A DNA stretch of 5,315 bases, from contig CAMQRG010000136.1 in assembly GCA_947036475.1 (NCBI GenBank), positions 1-5,315 of the forward strand. Direction: 5' to 3'. Numbering within the stretch: position 1 is the first letter of the stretch; every line of letters starts with the position of its first letter. Under the pieces are notes generated by a model. The model saw only the letters and a program-made list of their open reading frames with translations. It ran no database searches and had not been told where the DNA came from. The translations under genes were made by a program, and so were the position numbers. Shown piece after piece: positions 1 through 5,315 of the stretch. The stretch comes from an uncultured Clostridia bacterium. Lineage in GTDB: Bacteria > Bacillota > Clostridia > Lachnospirales > Anaerotignaceae.

Positions 1-1117
1 GCTTTGTGATTTTATCTACCAGGCTGTTCTGGAACACACCCAGCCGGTTGCCCAGCCCGATGGCAATGTTTCCCCAAATCTGGCGGTTTGCAAGCCGGAA
101 GATGCCATAGGGGGCTTTCGCGGGGTGGCTGTTGGGCAGGTCTGCCATTGCCTGCTCAATGTCGGCAAAGGAGTCGCCCGCCAGCATTTTGTAAATCGCG
201 CCGAGGCTGCGTTCCTCAATGGGCAGGGGTTTGTCTGTATCTGGAATTTTCAGTCCCTGTACATAATGGATTAGTGCCATGAACAGATTCATTTCCGCTT
301 TTTCCCAGAAATCCTGCCGCTCGTTGGCGTTGGAGGTGTTGCGGATAATGATTTCCGCCATGGACTGCACAAGGCTCCTGTCCGTTTCGATGTCCGCCAT
401 GACGTTCCAGCTATCGGAATTTACCATGTCAAGAAGGTTGAATGACCGCACCTCATAACCCTTGTTTTTCAGCAGTTCCGACATGCTTTCAAAAAATTCG
501 CCCTTCGGGTCAACCAGCACTAAACTCTCCTGCCGCTTGATACATTGCAGGATAAACGGCTTGACGAAACCCCTTGATTTGCCCGCGCCGGACGCACCAA
601 AAACCATGATGTGTTCGTTTAAGCCATTGTCCTTTTTGGGTGAAATATACTCTGGTTCCCTGCCGTTTTCCGCTGACTTCCCCAAAACCGTCCCTGAAAG
701 GCTGCCGATTTTGCCATATTCCAATATCCGCCCCATTTCCTTCCGCCCCATGAATCCGGAAGTGCCATGCGTGCCATCGGGCAGGATGTCAAAGCCGCGC
801 TTGTCCTCAGTAAAGCGGCAGCCCGATAAGAACTGATATGGTTTCCCCCGCTTATTCAGGAGCACGAGCATTGCCAGAAGGAAGAATGTCACGCCGAAAC
901 CTGTGGGCGTAAAGAGTGCGGCGAAATTGCGGAACGGGTTCCATTCGATAAGCGGCGGCGTGTCCCCATCTGTGCCAAACGTTGCCGTAATGCCGTTATG
1001 AATGGAATTGATGAACAGCCCGTAAACATACAGTCCGATGCCGCAGAGCGTCCCTGTTTTCCAGAGGTTTTCCCCGCATTTACACTTTACTTTTTCGATA
1101 AGCCGCGAAATCCGCAA
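1..1117 (-). CDS. VirD4/TraG-type conjugation coupling protein, N-terminal part (runs off left edge)
   Basis: This is a type IV coupling protein: a membrane-anchored ATPase that docks the relaxase-DNA complex onto the mating channel. 372 codons are visible; the family is usually about 600 residues, so the C-terminal part lies outside the window. Counting from the proposed TTG start, hydrophobic segments at about 22-42 and 70-87 fit the two N-terminal membrane helices of VirD4. Walker A is GASGAGKS at 174-181 (Lys180), followed by RGFVKPFILQ. The strand LVLVDPKGE begins at 199, with Asp203 in the VirD4-type DPKGE motif, and NLLDMVNSDSWNVM follows. There is no ATG before the second membrane helix. 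The frame is closed upstream by a stop at 1144-1142, so TTG at 1117-1115 is the only sensible start; it has AGGTG 8 nt upstream and overlaps the preceding gene by 38 bp. A short Cys pair (KCKCGE, 11-16) precedes the first helix. The family call is firm; the exact start is moderately sure. Confidence 0.9.
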   Translation of the reverse strand, partial: MRISRLIEKVKCKCGENLWKTGTLCGIGLYVYGLFINSIHNGITATFGTDGDTPPLIEWNPFRNFAALFTPTGFGVTFFLLAMLVLLNKRGKPYQFLSGCRFTEDKRGFDILPDGTHGTSGFMGRKEMGRILEYGKIGSLSGTVLGKSAENGREPEYISPKKDNGLNEHIMVFGASGAGKSRGFVKPFILQCIKRQESLVLVDPKGEFFESMSELLKNKGYEVRSFNLLDMVNSDSWNVMADIETDRSLVQSMAEIIIRNTSNANERQDFWEKAEMNLFMALIHYVQGLKIPDTDKPLPIEERSLGAIYKMLAGDSFADIEQAMADLPNSHPAKAPYGIFRLANRQIWGNIAIGLGNRLGVFQNSLVDKITK

Positions 1118-2210
1118 CGTCGATGCACCTGCCTTCCTTTGTCACATACGGCTGGGCATGGTCCTGCCCGCTTTTTGTCCCATTGATTTCCCTGTCCAGC
1201 CGTTCCGCATCGACCGCGATTACGTCCGCCGCGCCCCTGTAACGTCCCCTCAGAAATGAAACCTGCTCCGGCAGGGCGTAAAGTACGATTTTGGGATAGC
1301 CCTGTCCCTTTGCCGCCGAAACCGCACGGTCAATGCGCTTGACGTCCATATCCAGCGCGGCAGCTGCCGGAAGGTACGGCGGCTGGTAATGTATGGCGTC
1401 CGTATCCGGCAGGGCGTCATATGGCGGGCGGCAGCTTTTACGGAGTATCATTTTCGCCAGACGTTCCCTGTAATGCTCCATAGCCATGTAATGCAGCATC
1501 CGCACACCGCACTGTCCAACAGGGACAAAATGCACAGGCAGGGACGTTATGGAAAAGACTCTGCCAAAACTGTCTGTGTTGTACTTTTTCTTTGGCTGTT
1601 CCGCTGAACGCGGCTCATGGAATACGGTATCCCCGATTTCCGGAACCGAGCCGCCCATAAAGATAAGCCCTGTGTTCTGGATATGGCTCCGGTCGATGTA
1701 GCTGTGGAACAGCGTCAGTTCCTTTTGGAAATACACACCCGCGTCATCGGCATAAAATACAAGGTACAGTGTCCCAGTGGTCTGGTATATGCCGTAAAAC
1801 TTCGTACTGCCGAAGGGGTTGCCGGTGCTTGCACTCCTTGCGGCAAAAGAAGGGACATAAACCGTTTTTCTGAAAATTTCATCAATCGTATCTTTGAAAA
1901 CATCAGCCCCCGCAGAATAAAATGTGAGCAATATTTTTGACGCGATATTCCTCCGGTCTAAAATTCTCTGCCTTGTCTGGGGCGCCGCATCTGACTTAAA
2001 GGAATACCCTATCTTTTCTAACAAGCAGTACGCCGGAAGGCGCGGGCGGATATTCTTTCCGTTCCGGCTCATAAAAACAAGCCCGAAATGTTCCAAGGCT
2101 GAAATATTCTGCGTATTGAAAATGCCGATGCGCCACTCGGAAGGGGCAGGGGCATTTTTGCACCAGCAGAGCAGTTTTAGCAATTCAACCTCGTTTACAT
2201 TCAGTATCAA
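1080..2210 (-). CDS. Uncharacterised conjugation-module protein, possible replication-relaxation-like accessory protein (376 aa)
   Basis: I do not recognise this protein with certainty. The start is taken as TTG at 2210-2208, because GGAGGTG ends 5 nt before it; the longer reading from ATG 2249 would translate through that site and add 13 implausible residues. Residues about 4-70 look like a winged helix-turn-helix: two short helices, then ALEHFGLVFMSRNGK, then a basic strand ending in YCLLEKIGYSF. This layout, followed by a mixed alpha/beta part with strands such as FYGIYQTTGTLYLVFYADD (138-156) and KIVLYALPEQVSFL (307-320), is reminiscent of the replication-relaxation (Replic_Relax) proteins found beside relaxase or coupling genes. 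That assignment is a tentative impression. No signal peptide, membrane helix or Walker motif is visible. It sits directly before VirD4 and overlaps it, which suggests a role in DNA processing or substrate presentation. The preceding 399 nt are non-coding, so it may start its own transcript. Confidence 0.82.
   Translation of the reverse strand: MILNVNEVELLKLLCWCKNAPAPSEWRIGIFNTQNISALEHFGLVFMSRNGKNIRPRLPAYCLLEKIGYSFKSDAAPQTRQRILDRRNIASKILLTFYSAGADVFKDTIDEIFRKTVYVPSFAARSASTGNPFGSTKFYGIYQTTGTLYLVFYADDAGVYFQKELTLFHSYIDRSHIQNTGLIFMGGSVPEIGDTVFHEPRSAEQPKKKYNTDSFGRVFSITSLPVHFVPVGQCGVRMLHYMAMEHYRERLAKMILRKSCRPPYDALPDTDAIHYQPPYLPAAAALDMDVKRIDRAVSAAKGQGYPKIVLYALPEQVSFLRGRYRGAADVIAVDAERLDREINGTKSGQDHAQPYVTKEGRCIDVADFAAYRKSKV
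1126..1130 (-). promoter_or_regulatory. Ribosome binding site supporting a TTG start of the VirD4 gene
   Basis: On the minus strand AGGTG (1130-1126) lies 8 nt before TTG at 1117-1115, and AAGGAAGG lies just further upstream (1139-1132). The site is inside the coding region of the preceding gene, so translation of the two is probably coupled. It is weaker than the other sites in this window. Confidence 0.4.
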
Positions 2211-2215
2211 AAAAA

Positions 2216-2222
2216 CACCTCC
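2216..2222 (-). promoter_or_regulatory. Ribosome binding site that sets a TTG start for the 376-aa gene
   Basis: The minus strand reads GGAGGTG (2222-2216), five T residues, then TTG (2210-2208). This is the best Shine-Dalgarno match near the 5' end of the gene and its spacing fits TTG only. It lies inside the extension that an ATG start at 2249 would add, so that ATG is unlikely to be used. Confidence 0.75.
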
Positions 2223-2269
2223 ATTATTAAAATACGAGTCCCAAAACAAAGCCTTGAAAGAACAGCCAC

Positions 2270-2298
2270 CTTAGTGCTTTTCCATGAAAAAATGTCAA
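2270..2298 (-). promoter_or_regulatory. Possible promoter for the 376-aa gene and VirD4
   Basis: The minus strand has a perfect -35 hexamer TTGACA (2298-2293). With a 17-nt spacer the -10 position is ACTAAG (2275-2270), matching only three of six consensus bases. Transcription from here would give a leader of roughly 55 nt before the TTG start at 2210. The perfect -35 and the position in the only long gap favour it; the poor -10 argues against. It would need an activator, or may not be a promoter at all. Confidence 0.25.
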
Positions 2299-2341
2299 CC
2301 GAGCGTAGGTGTCTGTGTTTTACGCATTACAGACTTGAAAT
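2280..2341. repeat. Partial direct repeat, copy A (long form)
   Basis: It begins with TTCCATGAAAAAA (2280-2292) and ends with ACAGACTTGAAAT (2329-2341). Both ends recur in the same order at 2433-2457, where the 36 nt between them are missing. The insert ends in the outer arms of a small inverted repeat, GTCTGT (2311-2316) with ACAGAC (2329-2334). Confidence 0.5.
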
Positions 2342-2432
2342 TCTTTTCAGAAACCTACTGAAATCAAGGATTTGCGAAATTTTTCAAGGACACTTTCGGT
2401 CAACTCATTTCGTACTCGAAAAAAACGGGCGA

Positions 2433-2457
2433 TTCCATGAAAAAACAGACCTGAAAT
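2433..2457. repeat. Partial direct repeat, copy B (short form)
   Basis: TTCCATGAAAAAA (2433-2445) is identical to copy A and runs straight into ACAGACCTGAAAT (2445-2457), which differs from copy A at one position out of 13. The two conserved blocks share one A here, whereas in copy A they are 36 nt apart. Either copy B lost the middle or copy A gained it. Confidence 0.5.
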
Positions 2458-2508
2458 CTTGCTTTCCAATGCTCAAATCCCTGCTGCATTTCCCTATGGA
2501 AGCCCCCC

Positions 2509-2526
2509 GCAAAACGAAAGTTTTGC
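2509..2526 (+). repeat. Hairpin 1 of three: 7-bp stem with GAAA loop
   Basis: On the plus strand GCAAAAC (2509-2515) and GTTTTGC (2520-2526) pair perfectly around GAAA. A C(GAAA)G cap is a GNRA-type RNA tetraloop on this strand; on the minus strand the loop would be TTTC. No T run follows on either strand, so it is not an ordinary terminator. Confidence 0.6.
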
Positions 2527-2544
2527 CGTAGCAAAGTTTCGGGT

Positions 2545-2566
2545 CAAGCCCTTTCCAAAGGGCTTG
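2545..2566. repeat. Hairpin 2 of three: 22-bp near-perfect palindrome
   Basis: CAAGCCCTTT (2545-2554) and AAAGGGCTTG (2557-2566) are exact reverse complements around a central CC. As DNA it is a symmetric site that could bind a dimeric protein. As RNA it would form a stem of about nine pairs with a small loop on either strand. No T tract follows. Confidence 0.65.
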
Positions 2567-2572
2567 CAGGGG

Positions 2573-2596
2573 GCGGGACAGCGTCCCGCGGTCTTA
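2573..2596 (+). repeat. Hairpin 3 of three, copy 1 of a dispersed hairpin element
   Basis: GCGGGAC (2573-2579), loop AGC, GTCCCGC (2583-2589), then GGTCTTA (2590-2596). The same design (7-bp stem, AGN loop, identical GGTCTTA tail) occurs on the opposite strand at 5312-5289, with compensatory changes at three stem positions. It lies 14 nt beyond the stop codon of the 210-aa gene and is oriented against that gene. Confidence 0.65.
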
Positions 2597-2609
2597 TCCC
2601 TTTTATCCC

Positions 2610-3242
2610 TTAAAACAACATTCCGACATGCCGCATACTGAAAAACTCCCACGCATCGTCAGCAGGCAAAACGTAAATATCGCACCAGAGCTCCTCGCTC
2701 TCCGCAGACAGCAGAGCAACGCCCAGCGAAAACTGGTCGTCGTCCGGAAACAGCCGCCCTTTGAGCGCGTTCGGTACAGCCTTCCACCCTTTGTTGTCCT
2801 GGTCGTAGACCGTCCTGCTTTCACAGCTGCAATGTTCGTCCATTACAAGCAGTGCCTTTTTGTAATATGGCAGCCTTCTGCCGTTTTCCACGAACCCGTC
2901 CAGAAGCCTTGTTATGGTGTCCGCCAGATATCCCGGCGACTGGAACCGGCAGTGCGGCAGCAGTGTGTCCAGCCGGATATGCAGCCAGCGCCCGTCCAGA
3001 AGGCGCACCGTCCCGCCGATTGCCGTATGCGGCAGTACAGGCTTTCCGCCCTGCAAAAACTCCACGCATGGCCGCTGGAGCTCCAACGTGTTGCGGGAAA
3101 GGACTACGGCACGCTCCAGTGCGGCAGTCAGCCGTTCCATCTGCGGAATCACGTTTCCCCCGCCTATCGCGGCAATCCCTGCCGCCGCTGTTGCCTGCCC
3201 CAGCAGGCTCTTTATTTCAAGCAATTCGTTTTGTATCCTCAT
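2610..3242 (-). CDS. Uncharacterised 210-aa conjugation-module protein, coupled to VirB4
   Basis: A complete reading frame of 210 residues whose ATG overlaps the VirB4 stop codon as ATGA (3242-3239). AGGAGGAGGA (3260-3251) lies 8 nt upstream, so translational coupling is likely. Residues 1-58 are mostly helical and could form a coiled coil, interrupted by a Gly/Ala-rich stretch (GIAAIGGGN, 22-30). Residues about 59-205 look like one globular alpha/beta domain with GTVRLLDGRWLHIRLDTLLPHC (77-98 region), YLADTITRLLDGF (105-117) and ALLVMDEHCSCES (130-142); there is an acidic patch PDDDQ (166-170). No signal peptide, membrane helix or nucleotide-binding motif is seen, so a cytoplasmic protein is likely. 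It reminds me of the uncharacterised DUF6100 proteins of clostridial conjugative elements, but that is from memory and unverified. Its role in conjugation is inferred from position only. Confidence 0.85.
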   Translation of the reverse strand: MRIQNELLEIKSLLGQATAAAGIAAIGGGNVIPQMERLTAALERAVVLSRNTLELQRPCVEFLQGGKPVLPHTAIGGTVRLLDGRWLHIRLDTLLPHCRFQSPGYLADTITRLLDGFVENGRRLPYYKKALLVMDEHCSCESRTVYDQDNKGWKAVPNALKGRLFPDDDQFSLGVALLSAESEELWCDIYVLPADDAWEFFSMRHVGMLF

Positions 3243-5275
3243 ATTTTATTTCCTCCTCCTATCCTTTGCTCCAAATCCTCGCGGCTGGTTGTAATCAGGT
3301 ACTTTTCCTTTTCCGTCGCGTGGAAAGACACGCTGATGCGGTTTCTTCCGGCACAAAGCAGGCCCTCTCCACGGCTGTTCCGGCTAATCTGCGTTGCCTC
3401 CTCATCGGACAGCCCCATCACTTCCTGCACGCGCCCGATTTCTTCCTCCTCCAATGGCAGGACGACTTTCAGACGGCTGTTGTTGATGATGGCTTTGCCA
3501 TACTTGCCGCCTTCCAGCGCGAAAAAGTCGTTCAAATCCTGCGTTGCACAGACCGCCGCGCCGCCGTAGCCGCGGATAATCTTGAAGATTTCCAGCACGA
3601 AATCTGCCGCCATCGCATTGGAGGACGCGCCAATCAGGCACCACAATTCGTCAAGCATGATGACTTTTTTCCGCGCCCGTGATTCCTTGCATTTGTCCCA
3701 GCAGGAATCCAGCGCAAGGAACATTCCCAGCGGCAGGAGGTCTTTGCCCATCTCCGAAATATCCAGCACGATGTATTTGTTTTCCAAATCCACGTTTGTC
3801 GCCTGCCCGAGCCTGCTTGCCGAGCCTGTCACGAACCTTGAGAGCGAAAGCGCAAGGCTTTTTACCTCCGGCCGTCCGGAAAGCAGGGCGTACAAATCTT
3901 TCAGCGTTGGCATTTCCCGGAAATTCCCGTCCTCATCGAACAGGCTGTCGTTGTCGTATGTGATGCCTTTCTGCCCGTAGCACTCGATCAGCGCAGTATC
4001 GAGGTAGTGCCGTTCCTCATCGGTGATGTTGGGTTTGAGCAGCAGGAAAAAGATGTGCAGCTTTTGTATTTTGTCCGCCAAAAGGGAATCCGCGCGGCTG
4101 GAACCCAGCCCTGTGTCGGTGTCCAGGCTGGCGCGCCGGATTTCCATGATGTTAATGCAGTCATTTGAGGACGGTGACAGCTTGATATACTTCCCGCCTA
4201 CGGCTTCGCACGCCGGGCGGAACTCATGCCCTTTCAGCGGAGCGATGATGAATACCTGTATGCCCTGTTCCCGGAAACGCAGTGCCATAAGCTGGAGCAG
4301 GAATGTTTTGCCCGCGCCGCTCATGCCCATGACTGCCATGTTTGCGTTGGAATATTTCCGGCTGTCGAAGATGTCCACGATGCAGACCGAACGGTTATGC
4401 TGGTTGATGCCGAGCATGATGCCGGACTGGTCGCAAATCTCGAAGCTGGAAAACGGGAACGCCGCCGCCACGCTGGAAGTCAGGGCGTTCCGGCGGGATT
4501 TCCGCTCAATGTCCGCGTCCATGCCCGGCAAGGGGAGCACAGATAGGAAACACTCCCCATGCTTATAGTCCGCGCGTTTGCAGAAGAAATCCTGCGAAAC
4601 ACAAAGGTTCTGTACTGCCGCCGCGCGCTGTTCCAGCAGTTCCAGGCTTTCGGCGGAAACCTCGATAATCGTGTGCATATAGTAAAAGTCCTCGTTATAG
4701 CGGTTCATGCCATCTTTGAGGTAGAGCCCTGCGCTGATGGCACTGTCCAGTTCTTCATAATCCGAGCGGGTGTCGCCAACATCGCGCATACGGGAACGGT
4801 TTATCATGGTTGCCTGTGAAATTTTGGACAATATCTTGTCCTTTGGCTGGCGGTCAATAGAAAAGCTGACGTTGATGCCTTCGCCTGCCTCAACAAAAGG
4901 GTTCAGCCAGCCGCTGCCAACGGTCGTCGCATAGCCGTAGCCCGTCAGGTAGAAGTATGTAAAATACATACCGTCCACAACGATGTAGTCCCTGTGGCAG
5001 AGGTCAACGGAGGACGGTGCAAGAATGTCCACGATGTCCGTACTGCCGGACTGCAGGGGGGAAAGCTCCGGCACGTCCTCCGCTTTTTTCCTGCGCGGGA
5101 GCCTTATCTTTTTAGGATTTTCATTGTCCGCAGGGGTGGTTTCCGGATACCACCCCGCGCGGGTTTCCTCTGGTTCGGCATAGGCTTCGGCTGCCTGCAT
5201 TTCCGTTTTTTCTGGTTCCGCATGTTTTTTCTCCTTCCTGTTTCCCCCAAAGCGGTTTAATTTTTTCTTTTTCAT
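3239..5275 (-). CDS. VirB4/TraE-type conjugation ATPase
   Basis: The complete 678-residue protein is a VirB4-class ATPase, the cytoplasmic motor that energises assembly of, and transfer through, the type IV mating channel. Residues 1-70 are a charged, Lys/Glu-rich and probably disordered tail. Residues about 78-300 match the VirB4 N-terminal domain. The ATPase core follows: Walker A GMSGAGKT at 317-324 (Lys323); QVFIIAPLKGHEF at 340-352, where many VirB4 proteins have a DPE-type motif; Walker B KKVIMLDELW at 536-545 (Asp542, Glu543); and GGAAVCATQDLNDFF at 571-585 with the conserved Gln579 region typical of these ATPases. No membrane helix is apparent. The ATG at 5275 has AAGGAGGG 5 nt upstream (AGGAGG core at 5286-5281). 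It is the first gene of the run in this window, and its stop overlaps the next start by 4 bp. The family assignment is firm; the transfer system type is not resolved from this window. Confidence 0.95.
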   Translation of the reverse strand: MKKKKLNRFGGNRKEKKHAEPEKTEMQAAEAYAEPEETRAGWYPETTPADNENPKKIRLPRRKKAEDVPELSPLQSGSTDIVDILAPSSVDLCHRDYIVVDGMYFTYFYLTGYGYATTVGSGWLNPFVEAGEGINVSFSIDRQPKDKILSKISQATMINRSRMRDVGDTRSDYEELDSAISAGLYLKDGMNRYNEDFYYMHTIIEVSAESLELLEQRAAAVQNLCVSQDFFCKRADYKHGECFLSVLPLPGMDADIERKSRRNALTSSVAAAFPFSSFEICDQSGIMLGINQHNRSVCIVDIFDSRKYSNANMAVMGMSGAGKTFLLQLMALRFREQGIQVFIIAPLKGHEFRPACEAVGGKYIKLSPSSNDCINIMEIRRASLDTDTGLGSSRADSLLADKIQKLHIFFLLLKPNITDEERHYLDTALIECYGQKGITYDNDSLFDEDGNFREMPTLKDLYALLSGRPEVKSLALSLSRFVTGSASRLGQATNVDLENKYIVLDISEMGKDLLPLGMFLALDSCWDKCKESRARKKVIMLDELWCLIGASSNAMAADFVLEIFKIIRGYGGAAVCATQDLNDFFALEGGKYGKAIINNSRLKVVLPLEEEEIGRVQEVMGLSDEEATQISRNSRGEGLLCAGRNRISVSFHATEKEKYLITTSREDLEQRIGGGNKI
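3251..3260 (-). promoter_or_regulatory. Ribosome binding site of the 210-aa gene, inside the VirB4 3' end
   Basis: AGGAGGAGGA on the minus strand lies 8 nt before the ATG at 3242. The same bases encode the Gly-Gly-Gly near the VirB4 C terminus, so coding and initiation signals are superimposed. Confidence 0.8.
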
Positions 5276-5279
5276 GATT

Positions 5280-5287
5280 CCCTCCTT
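5280..5287 (-). promoter_or_regulatory. Ribosome binding site of the VirB4 gene
   Basis: AAGGAGGG on the minus strand ends just before AATC and the ATG at 5275. It is a near-perfect Shine-Dalgarno and fixes the start. It lies 1 nt from the conserved GGTCTTA tail of the hairpin upstream. Confidence 0.85.
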
Positions 5288-5288
5288 T

Positions 5289-5312
5289 TAAGACCTTGGG
5301 GCTCTGCCCCAA
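5289..5312 (-). repeat. Hairpin element, copy 2, in the VirB4 5' leader
   Basis: On the minus strand TTGGGGC (5312-5306), loop AGA, GCCCCAA (5302-5296), then GGTCTTA (5295-5289). It is the counterpart of the element at 2573-2596 but oriented with transcription, ending 13 nt before the VirB4 start codon. The window ends 3 nt beyond it, so it is not visible whether the other two hairpins also accompany this copy. Confidence 0.65.
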
Positions 5313-5315
5313 TTC

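Larger units (their letters stand above)
2211..2609. other. 399-nt non-coding region with structured repeats and leader
   Basis: No convincing gene is seen on either strand. Next to the 210-aa gene (2509-2596) are three perfect hairpins packed into about 90 bp. The remaining part, about 2211-2500, is richer in A and T than the flanking genes and carries a partial direct repeat and a possible promoter. On the minus strand very short reading frames occur (for example a 4-codon ATGGAAAAGCACTAA at 2286-2272), but none has a ribosome binding site. This is the only long gap in an otherwise tightly packed gene run, so it probably separates two transcription units or holds a regulatory element. Confidence 0.75.

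Noticed and set aside
462..836. Plus-strand frame of 124 codons at the left end
   Set aside because: It is antisense to the Walker A and B region of VirD4, which is clearly the coding strand.
2280..2298. Leader peptide or attenuator from the short ATGGAAAAGCACTAA frame
   Set aside because: Only four codons, no ribosome binding site and no run of a regulatory amino acid codon.
2274..2531. Plus-strand frame of 85 codons in the non-coding gap
   Set aside because: It starts with GTG without a ribosome binding site, runs through the direct repeats and the first hairpin, and its product shows no recognisable feature.
2509..2596. CRISPR-like array
   Set aside because: The three hairpins differ in sequence and there are no regularly spaced identical repeats.
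2509..2609. Intrinsic transcription terminator after the 210-aa gene
   Set aside because: The hairpins are strong but none is followed by a run of T on either strand, so I describe them as structured repeats instead.
2628..3569. Long plus-strand reading frame of 313 codons, and another at 2852-3682
   Set aside because: Both lie antisense to the 210-aa gene and VirB4, cross the junction between them, and show Pro/Arg/Ser/Cys-rich shadow composition with no domain or ribosome binding site. VirB4 on the other strand is certain.

Overview
The window holds four consecutive genes, all read from the minus strand. They look like part of the conjugation module of an integrative conjugative element (or a related conjugative plasmid) from a gut-type Bacillota, probably a clostridial lineage such as Lachnospiraceae or Oscillospiraceae. 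Strong AGGAGG-type ribosome binding sites, tight gene packing, TTG starts and a Gram-positive style VirB4/VirD4 pair support this. The host assignment is inference from style, not from a marker gene.

In the direction of transcription (right to left) the layout is as follows. (1) 5315-5276: the end of an upstream intergenic region with a 7-bp hairpin and the ribosome binding site of the first gene. (2) 5275-3239: a complete VirB4/TraE-type conjugation ATPase of 678 residues. (3) 3242-2610: a 210-residue uncharacterised protein, translationally coupled to VirB4 by an ATGA overlap. (4) 2609-2211: a 399-nt non-coding region, with three perfect hairpins in its first 100 nt, then an AT-rich leader with a partial direct repeat and a possible promoter. 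(5) 2210-1080: a 376-residue uncharacterised protein whose best start is a TTG behind a GGAGGTG site; it may be a distant relative of replication-relaxation type accessory proteins. (6) 1117-1: the N-terminal 372 codons of a VirD4/TraG-type coupling protein, apparently also TTG-started and overlapping the preceding gene by 38 bp; it runs off the left edge.

By family knowledge, VirB4 powers assembly and substrate transfer at the mating channel. VirD4 brings the relaxase-DNA complex to that channel. The two unknown proteins lie between them and are probably accessory to DNA processing or the channel.

The most interesting non-coding signal is a hairpin present twice, once on each strand (2573-2596 and 5289-5312). 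Both copies have a 7-bp stem, a 3-nt AG[C/A] loop and an identical GGTCTTA tail. Three stem positions differ by fully compensatory changes. This suggests a dispersed structured repeat or regulatory element rather than chance palindromes. No tRNA, rRNA, CRISPR array, transposase or integrase is visible.
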